Assembly: GCF_019504385.1 (NCBI RefSeq)
Contig: NZ_CP080590.1
Span: 1,406,001-1,470,000, forward strand
Length of the DNA stretch: 64,000 bases
From: Devosia salina
GTDB lineage: Bacteria; Pseudomonadota; Alphaproteobacteria; Rhizobiales; Devosiaceae
Reading direction: 5' to 3'
Made by a program: the position numbers and the translations under genes. The notes beneath the pieces were generated by a model, which had not been told where the DNA came from, ran no database searches, and worked only from the letters and a program-made list of their open reading frames with translations. The number at the start of each line of letters is the position of its first letter. The first letter of the stretch is position 1. Shown here in pieces: positions 26,332-34,434 of the stretch.

Positions 26332-26386
26332 GGCGAACCTCCTCACATCGCCAGCACTACGGCTGGGCGACGCGGGTGGTTCAGCC

Positions 26387-26839
26387 CTATTCCATCAACT
26401 CGGCCAGTTCTTCCAGCGCCGCACTCCAGGCTTCCATCGAGAAGATGCGCGTCTGGGCATCGGCATGGGGCAGGCCGCGCTCTGTCAGCGTGATGCGGGT
26501 GCTGTCGTCGCTGATCGCCATGAAGGCAATGTCGAGCACGAAGATCAGTTCTTCGTCCTCCTCGTCACCCTTGTGGATCCAGGACAAGACCAGCCGCTCG
26601 TCCTCGACGAAGGTCAGGACTTCCCCGCTCACCTCGTGGTCGGCCTCGTCCTCGTCTTCCGCAAAGGTCACGAAACGGTACTGCCCGCCTTCGAACGCGT
26701 CGAACTCGGCCTCGTCCGCTTCCCACTGCTCGATCAGCGCGGGGTCGGTCCAGGCGGCGAAGACATCCGACACATGGGCCGCAATGGTCCGCGTCAGGGT
26801 GATCTGGCTTTCATTGTCGGCGTCCATGCCATTGCTCAT
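26387..26839 (-). CDS. SRPBCC/AHSA1-type (activator of Hsp90 ATPase homologue) domain protein
   Basis: This 150-residue, strongly acidic protein has the START-like AHSA1 pattern: R-T-I-A-A-H-V-S-D-V-F-A-A-W-T-D-P-A-L-I near the N-terminus, a central E-G-G-Q-Y-R-F strand, G-E-V-L-T-F and L-V-L-S-W, and the C-terminal helix ending E-E-L-A-E-L. Such domains bind hydrophobic ligands in a cavity; the biochemical role is rarely known. Its ATG overlaps the stop of the MFS gene as ATGA, so the two are translationally coupled. The sequence alone does not say whether they work together. Confidence 0.8.
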   Translation of the reverse strand: MSNGMDADNESQITLTRTIAAHVSDVFAAWTDPALIEQWEADEAEFDAFEGGQYRFVTFAEDEDEADHEVSGEVLTFVEDERLVLSWIHKGDEEDEELIFVLDIAFMAISDDSTRITLTERGLPHADAQTRIFSMEAWSAALEELAELME

Positions 26840-28056
26840 GCTGGCGTCCTTTCAGGGTGAAGTTCGGCCGTCTTGGGCAGCAGAACGGTCAGAATACCCA
26901 GTATGGGCAGGAAGGCGCAAATCTGGAACACGGCGATGATGCCGATCCAGTCCGCCAGGGCGCCCATGGCCGCCGCGCCAAGCGCGCCGATGCCGAAGGC
27001 GAAGCCGAAGACGAATCCGGCGACCATGCCGACCTTTCCCGGAACCAGTTCCTGGGCATAGACCACCATGGCCGAAAACGCCGAGGACAGGATCAGGCCG
27101 ACCATCACGCTCATCACGCAGGTCCAGAACAGGTCGAGATAGGGCAGGGCAAGGGTGAAGGGCAGGGCGCCCAGGATGGAAACCCAGATGACGGCCAGCC
27201 GCCCGTACCGGTCGCCCACCGGCCCGCCGATGAAAGTCCCGGCCGCCACAGCGCCGAGGAAGGCGAACAGATAAAACTGGGCCTCCTGCGCCGACAGGCC
27301 GAATTTCTCGATGAGAAAGAATGCGTAATAGCTCTTGAGGCCCTCGATATAGATGAACTTGCTCAACAGCAGCGCGCCGAGCACCGCAAAGGCCACGATC
27401 AGCCGCTGGCGCGACAGCGCCGGCTTGCGGAGGGCAATCACGGGCCGCGTGGCCAATTGCCGCTGGTGATCCACAAACCAGCGCCCCACATGGGTCATCA
27501 GCAACAGGCCCAGCGCGGCCACGATCAGGAACCAGAAGACGCTTGTCTGGCCCATGGGGAGCAGGATCAGCGCTGCGGCCAGTGGCCCCAGTGCGGTGCC
27601 GGCATTGCCCCCGACCTGGAACAATGATTGTGCCAGGCCGAACCGCCCGCCCGAGGCCATCCGGGCCACGCGAGACGCTTCGGGGTGGAACAAAGCCGAT
27701 CCGGTGCCGACCACGACAGCGGCGAGGAACAACAGCCAGAACCCGTTTGCCGCGGCCAGCATCGCCACCCCGGCCGCCACGATCGCCATGGACAGGGCCA
27801 GCCAATAGGGCTTGGGGCGAACATCACCCGAAAGCCCGAAGACTGGCTGCAGGATACAGGCGGTAATCTGCTGGCCCAGGGTCAGCAGGCCGATCTGCAG
27901 ATAGCTCAGCCCATAGTTCTCCTTGAACAAAGGGTAGAGCGCCGGCAGCAGGAATTGCAGCAGGTCATTGAGGAAATGCGCGCCGCTGACGGCCAGGATG
28001 ATGGACAAGGCGGTGCGCTGCGCATCCGGCGCAGGGGCGGCGGCAATGGTGGTCAT
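26836..28056 (-). CDS. MFS transporter, fosmidomycin-resistance (Fsr) type
   Basis: This 406-residue protein has twelve predicted membrane helices in two sixes and the Fsr-like N-terminal motif S-G-A-H-F-L-N-D-L-L-Q-F-L-L-P-A-L-Y-P. Helix 5/6 loops carry F-H-P-E-A-S-R-V-A, characteristic of this subfamily. It likely exports a small toxic compound by proton antiport; the natural substrate is unknown. It starts at ATG 28056 and overlaps the AHSA1-type gene downstream by four bases. tRNA-Asn is encoded 98 bases upstream of its start. Confidence 0.87.
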   Translation of the reverse strand: MTTIAAAPAPDAQRTALSIILAVSGAHFLNDLLQFLLPALYPLFKENYGLSYLQIGLLTLGQQITACILQPVFGLSGDVRPKPYWLALSMAIVAAGVAMLAAANGFWLLFLAAVVVGTGSALFHPEASRVARMASGGRFGLAQSLFQVGGNAGTALGPLAAALILLPMGQTSVFWFLIVAALGLLLMTHVGRWFVDHQRQLATRPVIALRKPALSRQRLIVAFAVLGALLLSKFIYIEGLKSYYAFFLIEKFGLSAQEAQFYLFAFLGAVAAGTFIGGPVGDRYGRLAVIWVSILGALPFTLALPYLDLFWTCVMSVMVGLILSSAFSAMVVYAQELVPGKVGMVAGFVFGFAFGIGALGAAAMGALADWIGIIAVFQICAFLPILGILTVLLPKTAELHPERTPA

Positions 28057-28153
28057 GCAAAATCGCTTCGGGAACGGATTGCTGCCGTCCTACGACAGCG
28101 CGCGCGCAAGAGCAATCTCGGCGGCACAATCATTGGAGTGATTTGGAGGGAAA

Positions 28154-28229
28154 TGGCTCCGCGAGCTGGACTCGAACCAGCGACCATTCGATTAACAGTC
28201 GAACGCTCTACCAACTGAGCTATCGCGGA
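28154..28229 (-). tRNA. tRNA-Asn (anticodon GTT)
   Basis: On the minus strand TCCGCGA pairs with TCGCGGA at the acceptor. The D-arm is GCTC/GAGC, the anticodon loop holds GTT with stem TCGAC/ATCGA-type pairing, and the T-arm is CTGG-TTCGAGT-CCAG. Discriminator G and the 3' CCA are encoded. Length is 76 nt. Confidence 0.96.
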
Positions 28230-28324
28230 ACACTTTCGTGCGCCCTCTTGGCGAAGGCGAGGTCCGTGTACCCAAACCGATCCGGTTTGCCAAGCCCCTA
28301 ATGACGCCTCTTGTGAATAAGTTG

Positions 28325-28936
28325 TCACGCCGGTTGGAGGGAGGCCCGCCCCGCAAGGGCCACCAGGTCAGCCAGCGTATTGAGATTGGCGAACGGATCT
28401 TCAGCGTGGCTGCCGGACCAATCGACCATCATGGCGTGGTGCTCCCGCAGCAGGGCTTTGGGACTGTTGGGTGCGGTTCCGGCAGTGATCCCTGCGGCCA
28501 GGTCGACAAGGTCTGCCAGACGCCAGGCGGCATTGGTGGGATAGCCATTGCCTTGCCATCCGGCCTGGGCTGCGCGCGCGCCCCCAGCGATGGCTCCGAC
28601 CAGGCGTTCGACATAGTCGGGCGGCAGGAAGGGCGTGTCCACGGCAACGGTAACGACAATGGTTTCCGGGTCCCGTCCTGACAGAAGCTGTCCCGCGGCG
28701 GCGAGGCCGGCCAGCGGTCCGGCGAGCGGCAGTTCCAGGTCCCCCACTGGCGTTCCGAACGCTGTGAGGTCCTCGGCAGCTCTGCCGGTCGAAATAAGCA
28801 AAGGCGGTGCCGTCACGCGCAGCCTCGCCACGACGCGTTCGATCAGGGTCTGGCCACCAAGCCGCAAGTCCGCCTTGCGAACCGATCCCAACCGGCTGCC
28901 GCTGCCACCTGCCAGAATCAGTCCCACCGCGTTCAC
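28325..28936 (-). CDS. mobA: Molybdenum cofactor guanylyltransferase-like NTP transferase
   Basis: This 203-residue nucleotidyltransferase has the MobA signature L-I-L-A-G-G-S-G-S-R-L-G (residues 6-17), then K-A-D-L-R-L-G-G-Q-T-L with the conserved lysine, D-L-E-L-P-L-A-G-P-L-A-G-L, and the metal-binding V-A-V-D-T-P-F. These fit transfer of GMP onto molybdopterin to form Mo-bis-MGD. The C-terminus keeps the D-P-F-A-N-L-N-T motif of MobA. It starts with GTG, overlapping the stop of the benE-type gene as GTGA. A neighbouring molybdoenzyme is not in the window, so a related NTP transferase is possible. Confidence 0.82.
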   Translation of the reverse strand: MNAVGLILAGGSGSRLGSVRKADLRLGGQTLIERVVARLRVTAPPLLISTGRAAEDLTAFGTPVGDLELPLAGPLAGLAAAGQLLSGRDPETIVVTVAVDTPFLPPDYVERLVGAIAGGARAAQAGWQGNGYPTNAAWRLADLVDLAAGITAGTAPNSPKALLREHHAMMVDWSGSHAEDPFANLNTLADLVALAGRASLQPA

Positions 28937-30120
28937 GATCGGCCAGTCCTCCTCAGCAGCAGGAGCAGGACGATGCCGCCGACCAACCCCCAGAATGGTG
29001 CGCCCACGCCCAGGATGGTGACGCCGGAAGCCGTGGCGACGAAGGTAAGGATCGCTGGCAGGCGCGACTGCTCTTCGGCAAGGGCCGCGCCTAGTGCCGC
29101 GGCCAGGCTCGAGAACAGCGCCAGTCCCGCCACTGCCTGGATCAGCAGGGGGGGCGAGGCGGCAATGAAGGCGGCCGCGAGGCTGGCGGTGAGGCCGAAC
29201 AGGACATAGGTGAAACCCGCCGCCACCGGTGCCGGCCACCGTTTGTCGGGATCAGGGTGCGCCTCGGGACCGGCGCAGATGGCGGCCGTGATGGCGGCGA
29301 GATTGCCGGTCGGACCGCCAAAGAAGGCCGTGGCCGCGCTCGATAGACCGGTGATAACGAAGAGCGGAGCGGGCTGCACCCTGAAACCATTGCTCTGCAT
29401 GACCGCTATGCCCGGTAGGTTCTGCGAGGCCATGGTCACGATATAGAGGGGCAGGGCGATGCGCACGATTGCATCCAGCGTGAAGACGGGCATGACGGGC
29501 ACCAGCATGGGCCAGGCGCCGTCGAATGTGCCCGCCGGCAGATGCGTCGTCGTGACCAGCACGATCGCGGTGGCGCACACCGCCAGGGGCACCGCATAGC
29601 GGCGGGCGTATCGCAGGGCCAGGCCCCAGGTGACCAGAATCGGCAGCGTGTGCCAGGGCATTTCCGCCACGGCATTGATGGGGGCAAGGCACAGCGTAAG
29701 GAGCATGCCGGCTAGCATCGCATTGGCAATGGCCGCCGGTATCGCCGCGATGGCACGCCCCAGCGGCCGGATCAGCCCTGTCAGCGCGATCAACCCCGCA
29801 CAGACGACAAAGGCGCCCGCGACCGCCGGAAACCCGCCCGGCGGTTCACCGACGGTAAGCAGGAACGCCATGCCGGGCGTGGTCCAGGCAAAGCTCACCG
29901 GGACCTTCACGCGCCAGGCAATGACGATGTTGAGCAGGCCGATGGCCATGCAGATAGACAGCAGGCCCGATCCCGCCTGTTGGGGGGATGCACCGGCCGC
30001 GGCCAGTGCGGCAAGCACGAGGGTGAAGGTGCTGGCCGAACCCACGACCGCTGCCAGCGCGCCTGCAAAGATCGGCTGGGCAAGGTCGGCCCGCTGCGGG
30101 CTGGTGGCGTCGGCAGTCAT
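28933..30120 (-). CDS. benE: BenE-family benzoate/H+ symporter-like transporter
   Basis: This 395-residue protein has about twelve helices and the BenE signature regions: F-A-W-T-T-P-G-M-A-F-L near residue 80 and F-F-G-G-P-T-G-N-L-A-A-I-T-A-A-I-C-A-G near 265-285. The family imports benzoate, or is inferred to, by proton symport. No benzoate catabolic genes are nearby, so the true substrate here is uncertain. The ATG is at 30120; the stop overlaps the mobA-like start, indicating coupled translation. Confidence 0.87.
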   Translation of the reverse strand: MTADATSPQRADLAQPIFAGALAAVVGSASTFTLVLAALAAAGASPQQAGSGLLSICMAIGLLNIVIAWRVKVPVSFAWTTPGMAFLLTVGEPPGGFPAVAGAFVVCAGLIALTGLIRPLGRAIAAIPAAIANAMLAGMLLTLCLAPINAVAEMPWHTLPILVTWGLALRYARRYAVPLAVCATAIVLVTTTHLPAGTFDGAWPMLVPVMPVFTLDAIVRIALPLYIVTMASQNLPGIAVMQSNGFRVQPAPLFVITGLSSAATAFFGGPTGNLAAITAAICAGPEAHPDPDKRWPAPVAAGFTYVLFGLTASLAAAFIAASPPLLIQAVAGLALFSSLAAALGAALAEEQSRLPAILTFVATASGVTILGVGAPFWGLVGGIVLLLLLRRTGRS

Positions 30121-30195
30121 GGCGATTCCCGGATACTGAGGTGGTGCGAAGCTAGTCGCTTGCGCTCCGCTGCGCTACCGGCGAGTAGCCCGGTC

Positions 30196-30408
30196 CTAGC
30201 CGCGCTTGCCCGAGGGGCTGGGGCGCTTGAACTGGTCCGTCAGCGCCAGCAGCACCACCATATGCAGGCGCTCCGGTGTCGTGGGCGCCTTGAGGCATTT
30301 GACGCGCGACGATACGGTATATTTTGCGCCGTCACGTTCACCGGTCGCCGTATAGACCAGGTATTTGCTCGCCTCGTCATAATAGGCCGAGGTCACCTTG
30401 AACTGCAT
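30196..30408 (-). CDS. Small conserved-looking hypothetical protein
   Basis: This 70-residue ORF begins M-Q-F-K-V-T-S-A-Y-Y-D and has alternating hydrophobic and polar segments (K-Y-L-V-Y-T-A, K-Y-T-V-S-S-R-V-K-C-L-K) suggesting a small beta-rich fold, then a helix and a basic tail (K-R-P-S-P-S-G-K-R-G). No family is recognised. It fills the space between the benE-type gene and tRNA-Cys, on the same strand as benE and 76 bases upstream of it. Composition looks like a real protein rather than a shadow, but there is no functional clue. Confidence 0.6.
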   Translation of the reverse strand: MQFKVTSAYYDEASKYLVYTATGERDGAKYTVSSRVKCLKAPTTPERLHMVVLLALTDQFKRPSPSGKRG

Positions 30409-30562
30409 CTATGGTCCCGATCTCCCTGGGATCATCATGGTTCGCAGAAGCCGCAGGCCGCTGCCGGAGCGATCCGCGGGGCGAAGCCATCCGGAAAGTG
30501 CGCCCCGTGCCAATCACCCTATTGCATAAGCGATTGCCGTCAAATAGGTACTGCGTCCCAGA

Positions 30563-30636
30563 GGCCGCGTGGCGGAGTGGTTACGCAGCGGATTGCAAAT
30601 CCGTGTACTCCGGTTCGATTCCGGACGCGGCCTCCA
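30563..30636 (+). tRNA. tRNA-Cys (anticodon GCA)
   Basis: GGCCGCG pairs with CGCGGCC at the acceptor. The anticodon stem CGGAT/ATCCG encloses loop TGCAA (anticodon GCA), and the T-arm is CTCCGG-TTCGATT-CCGGA. Discriminator T and CCA are encoded. Length is 74 nt. Confidence 0.96.
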
Positions 30637-30752
30637 ACTCCCCACCTCGACATCTCCCCCGCCCATTTTTCTGGAAATTTCCGGAACCGGCCGGCTATTC
30701 GCGCGTTTCAGTCTTGTCGGAACGCGATTGAAACATATCGAAGACCGATAAG

Positions 30753-30786
30753 AGGCCCTGAAGGCGAATAGCCTCCGGGGCCTTTT
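30753..30786 (+). terminator. Rho-independent terminator downstream of tRNA-Cys
   Basis: AGGCCC pairs with GGGCCT around an inner AGGC/GCCT stem, and the structure ends in a TTTT run. It lies about 117 bases after tRNA-Cys and before the small ORF at 30871. Confidence 0.75.
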
Positions 30787-30870
30787 GATATGCACCGCCA
30801 GCGTGATGGAACATCGCGCCCCCGGTCGCAGTTGCTCTCCCAAGCCCGATTGGCACGCAGGAGACACTCG

Positions 30871-31053
30871 ATGCCCAGCAAGCAATCTACCCCAGCGCCG
30901 CTCGAAACCGATCCGGGCGAGCAGCAGGACGACAATATCGATGATCTTGGCCACCGCCCTGACGGCGCGGAGCAGGACCAGCCGACAACGCCGGACGATG
31001 CGGAGGCGGATGGCGACCCGGCTGGGGATAAGTCACGCCCGGGCACCGGGTGA
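30871..31053 (+). CDS. Small acidic hypothetical protein
   Basis: This 60-residue ORF starts with ATG preceded by AGGAG at eight bases. It is rich in Asp, Glu, Pro and Gln (for example E-Q-Q-D-D-N-I-D-D-L-G, D-D-A-E-A-D-G-D) and looks intrinsically disordered, with no membrane segment or recognised domain. It lies between the terminator at 30753-30786 and the methyltransferase gene. Reality is suggested only by the good ribosome-binding site and isolated position. Confidence 0.45.
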   Translation: MPSKQSTPAPLETDPGEQQDDNIDDLGHRPDGAEQDQPTTPDDAEADGDPAGDKSRPGTG

Positions 31054-31147
31054 CAGAGCCGATTTCGTCCCGGCCCGGCCTTGGAGGTTGCGTTTCATCC
31101 GCTCTTGAGCATATTCACGTCCAGCATATGCCAACCCGGACGGAAGT

Positions 31148-31801
31148 GTGCCATTGGCTGACTACGCAGCTGCCCGCAGGGCAATGGTCGACAATCAGAT
31201 CGAAACGAGCGCGGTCACGGACCAGCGCCTGCTCTCGGTTCTGAGGCGGGTTCCGCGCGAACTGTTTGTTCCCGCCGCGCGCCGCGCGCTCGCCTATACC
31301 GACGCGCCCCATCCCGTGGGCAATGGGCGCGTTTTGCCGGCCCCCGCCGTGTTCGCGCGCCTTGTGCAGCTTGCGGGCATCCGCGAGACCGATCGCGTGC
31401 TCGACCATGGTGCGGGCAATGGCTACTCCACCGCCGTCCTGGCTGGTCTGGCGCGCGAAGTTGTTGCGCTCGATTCGGACCCCGCAATGACGCAAGCGGC
31501 GCGCACCACCTTGCGCGACCTCGGGATCGCCAATGTTGAAATCAGGGCCGGCGATATTTCGGCACAACATTTCAATACTTTTGATGCCATAATCATCGAG
31601 GGAGCCGTCGATGAGGTTCCGGACGCATTGATTCGCCTTCTGGCCCCAGATGGACGGCTGGTTTGCATTGTGCGTCAGGGGCCTACTGGGATTGCTTCGC
31701 TGAGTACGAGAACGTCCGCAGGTGTCGTTACGCGGTCGTCTTTCAATGCGACATTGCCATTGCTGGAACAGGCGGCGGCGCCGGAGGTCTTCGTATTCTA
31801 G
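31148..31801 (+). CDS. Protein-L-isoaspartate methyltransferase-like SAM enzyme
   Basis: This 217-residue protein has the PCMT fold: N-terminal M-V-D-N-Q-I-E-T, then A-Y-T-D-A-P-H-P-V-G-N-G, SAM motif I V-L-D-H-G-A-G-N-G-Y (84-93) and post-motif V-A-L-D-S-D. Canonical PCMT enzymes have a G-Q-T-I-S-Q-P-like substrate loop; here residues 60-66 read G-R-V-L-P-A-P, so the catalytic Ser/Thr is missing. It is therefore probably not an isoaspartyl-repair enzyme. It precedes tolC, an arrangement seen in other rhizobia. The start is GTG 31148, or TTG 31154 with GGAAG upstream; no ATG precedes the conserved region. Confidence 0.82.
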   Translation: MPLADYAAARRAMVDNQIETSAVTDQRLLSVLRRVPRELFVPAARRALAYTDAPHPVGNGRVLPAPAVFARLVQLAGIRETDRVLDHGAGNGYSTAVLAGLAREVVALDSDPAMTQAARTTLRDLGIANVEIRAGDISAQHFNTFDAIIIEGAVDEVPDALIRLLAPDGRLVCIVRQGPTGIASLSTRTSAGVVTRSSFNATLPLLEQAAAPEVFVF

Positions 31802-31926
31802 TCAGGGTGTTGCGTTTTGATCACGCCGAACTCTGGCGATGGGTTTAGAATTGGTTTGGGATTGCCTGTGGCGGTTGTGTACACCATCTGCCGGGCACTA
31901 GAATGCCGGGGTCTGGAGGCTGGTCT

Positions 31927-33294
31927 ATGAATTTTCGTGCAGTTGTTAGGGCGAGCTCACTTGCCATTCTGGTGGCATGTTCGTCCGCAGGCGCGGCCCA
32001 CGCCCAGTCGATAACGCAGGCGCTCACTTCGGCATATGAACACGCGCCGGACCTGCAGTCCGCGCTGCTGAACGCCAAGGCCACGGCCGAGAACATCGTT
32101 CAGGCCAAGTCGGGCATGCTTCCCACCATCGGCGCCTCGATCAACGGCAGCCAGGGCAGTAGCCTTGTGGGCGGCAACTGGACGTCCAGCACCTCGCTGA
32201 CCACGGGGCTATCCTACAACCAGACCATCTACGACAACAATCGCACCGCAGCGCAGGTCGAGGCCGCCCGCGCTGCCGCCGAAGTTGCCGAATACCAGAT
32301 CCGCAACACCGAGCAGAACGTGCTGCTGCAGGTCGTCCAGGCCTATATGGCGGTGTTGAGCGGCCGCGAACTCCTGTCCTTGCGGCAGGACAATATCAGC
32401 TTCTTCCAGGCGCAGCTGCAGTCCTCGCAGGACCGGCTCGATGTCGGCGAGGGCACGCGTATCGACGTTGCCCAGGCCCAGGCGCGCCTTGCCCAGGGCC
32501 AGGCCGCCCAGCAGGCCGCCCTTGGCAGCCTCCAGTCTGCCGAGGCCACCTTCCAGCGCCTGGTGGGGCAGCGCCCGCAGGGGCTGTCCACCAGCCACGC
32601 CTACGCCAATCTGCTGCCGCGCTCGATCGATGCGGCCATTGCGGAAGCGGAAATCGGTCACCCGGCTATCCTGCTTGCCAAGGCCTCCATTCGTGCCGCA
32701 CAGGCCGGCAGCGATGCCGCCCAGGCCGGCTATTATGGTGCCACGGCCAGTGTCTCGGGTCAGGTGGGCTCGTCCTGGACCGGCCCGTCGGGCGGCGCGC
32801 GCGACGGTCTGTCGGCCTCGCTCGGCTTCCAGATCAGCATTCCCATCTATTCCGGCGGCCGCATGGGCTCGAGCGTTCGCCAGGCCAATCTCAACCAGAT
32901 CAAGTCCGAGGTGGACGCCATGTCCGCCTACGACCAGATCCGTGAATCCGTGATTTCCGCCTGGACCGGCATCCAGAGCGCCAATGCGCAGATCACCGCT
33001 GCCCAGGCGGCCGTGTCGTCCAGCAACACGGTTCTCGATGGCGTCATCCAGGAGCGCGATCTGGGCACGGCAACCACGCTCGACGTGCTCAACGCCCAGG
33101 CCGATCTGACCAGCGCCCGCGAAGCGCTGATCAATGCGTCCAACAACAAGACCATCGCGACCTTCTCCCTGCTCAGCGCCATGGGGCGCCTGACCGCACA
33201 GGATTTGGGTCTCCAGGTCGAGATCAAGACGGCAGTCCCCTATACGCAGGCTGTCGAGGATGTCTGGCAGGAATTGCGCACCGTCGCCGAGTGA
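31927..33294 (+). CDS. tolC: TolC-family outer-membrane efflux protein
   Basis: This 455-residue protein has a signal peptide (M-N-F-R-A-V-V to A-H-A near residue 27) followed by two repeated halves of outer-membrane efflux protein domain. Each begins with long helices rich in Q, A and S, for example L-R-Q-D-N-I-S-F-F-Q-A-Q-L-Q-S-S-Q-D-R. It forms the trimeric exit duct for type I secretion and RND pumps. The ATG at 31927 has GGAGG nine bases upstream; the ATG at 31903 would place the signal peptide internally. A strong terminator follows. Its partner pump is not encoded here. Confidence 0.92.
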   Translation: MNFRAVVRASSLAILVACSSAGAAHAQSITQALTSAYEHAPDLQSALLNAKATAENIVQAKSGMLPTIGASINGSQGSSLVGGNWTSSTSLTTGLSYNQTIYDNNRTAAQVEAARAAAEVAEYQIRNTEQNVLLQVVQAYMAVLSGRELLSLRQDNISFFQAQLQSSQDRLDVGEGTRIDVAQAQARLAQGQAAQQAALGSLQSAEATFQRLVGQRPQGLSTSHAYANLLPRSIDAAIAEAEIGHPAILLAKASIRAAQAGSDAAQAGYYGATASVSGQVGSSWTGPSGGARDGLSASLGFQISIPIYSGGRMGSSVRQANLNQIKSEVDAMSAYDQIRESVISAWTGIQSANAQITAAQAAVSSSNTVLDGVIQERDLGTATTLDVLNAQADLTSAREALINASNNKTIATFSLLSAMGRLTAQDLGLQVEIKTAVPYTQAVEDVWQELRTVAE

Positions 33295-33318
33295 CGCCCC
33301 ATTCTCTGACGCAAAATC

Positions 33319-33350
33319 TTGTGGCCGGGCTCGTCCCGGCCACAACTTTT
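33319..33350 (+). terminator. Rho-independent terminator of tolC
   Basis: Arms 33319-33329 and 33335-33345 form a perfect 11-bp stem with a 5-base loop, followed by CTTTT. It lies 25 bases past the tolC stop. Confidence 0.85.
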
Positions 33351-33482
33351 CGTGGAAGACCACAAGTTCGGCCCTTGGGATGATTCCTAATCCGGGCCCC
33401 AGCGTCTAAGCTGATGCTTACGAATCAGGAAGAGGTGGCTGCGGATGCCTTTTCCCCTCGGGCGCATGAGTAAGAGGCACTG

Positions 33483-34223
33483 ATGAACAAGCCGGCACCC
33501 AAAGAACCCTCCATGGACGAGATCTTGTCGTCCATTCGACAGATCATCGCCGATGATGATGCTGCCGGGGCGCCGCGCCGGCCCTCTGCCCAGTCCGCCC
33601 CGCCGCCGATGCAGGCAGCGCCGGCCCGCCCGCTGGGGGAACAGGACGACCGCGATCTCAGCGACATGCTCGATGATATCGAGCCGCTGGCGCTCTCGCC
33701 TTCGCAGATCGTCGAGGAAGGGGCTGACGCAGAGGGCTTCAGCTTCGACTCGATCCTTGCCGATACCGAGGGTCCCGAAGCCGATGCTCCTGGCCTCGTC
33801 GAGGCCGAAGACGTGACTTTCGATGTCGACGATGATCTCCCAAGCTTCGATCCGGCCCCGGCGCGCGAAGGCGTCGCTCCAAAGGCGCCTGAACCGGAAC
33901 CCGAGCCCGAGCCCGTCTTCATGGCGGCGCCCGAACCCGAGCCGGAACCGGAACCCACAATGGCCCGGTCCGCGCCACTGCCCGACCCGACCCTGACATC
34001 GGACATGGCCGATCAGCTGCTTGAGCCGGCCACGCGCGCTGCCGTCCGTGGCTCGATCGGCAAGCTTTCCGCCCTGGGCATCGGCAATCCGAGCCTGACC
34101 ATTGAGGCCATGATGCGCGACATGCTGCGCCCCATGCTCAAGGAATGGCTGGACGAGAACCTGCCATCGGTCGTCGAGCGCATGGTCGAAAAGGAAATCG
34201 CCCGCGTCTCGCGCGGCGAATGA
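33483..34223 (+). CDS. popZ: PopZ-type polar organising protein (DUF2497)
   Basis: This 246-residue protein has the two conserved ends of PopZ. The N-terminal helix E-P-S-M-D-E-I-L-S-S-I-R-Q-I-I-A-D-D-D (residues 8-26) recruits partners. The C-terminal assembly region contains L-R-P-M-L-K-E-W-L-D-E-N-L-P and V-E-R-M-V-E-K-E-I. Between them is an acidic, proline-rich linker with P-E repeats (about residues 139-158) typical of the family. In Caulobacter and Agrobacterium PopZ builds a condensate at one pole that anchors the chromosome origin and growth machinery. The ATG follows TAAGAGGCACTG. Confidence 0.87.
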   Translation: MNKPAPKEPSMDEILSSIRQIIADDDAAGAPRRPSAQSAPPPMQAAPARPLGEQDDRDLSDMLDDIEPLALSPSQIVEEGADAEGFSFDSILADTEGPEADAPGLVEAEDVTFDVDDDLPSFDPAPAREGVAPKAPEPEPEPEPVFMAAPEPEPEPEPTMARSAPLPDPTLTSDMADQLLEPATRAAVRGSIGKLSALGIGNPSLTIEAMMRDMLRPMLKEWLDENLPSVVERMVEKEIARVSRGE

Positions 34224-34434
34224 CTTCGCTGACGGTTCGCGGAGCGAAGGCATGGCTCCGGTGGAGCCGTGCCGGGCAAGAAGGCCATGAGAGCTACGCT
34301 CGAATGGCGGCTCACCGTGTCCGCGATATCATGGGCTGTTGACCCCGCACCCCGCATTTGATTGAAGTCTGCCAACCTCTTTCCGGCCCGCCACGGTCTA
34401 TCCTGGCGGGTCGCTGCTGTTCGCGAGTGACGTG

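Noticed and set aside
34224..34434. Leader riboswitch or T-box for valS
   Set aside because: Only short hairpins (34224-34249, 34254-34268) are seen; no T-box features, and the group does not use them.
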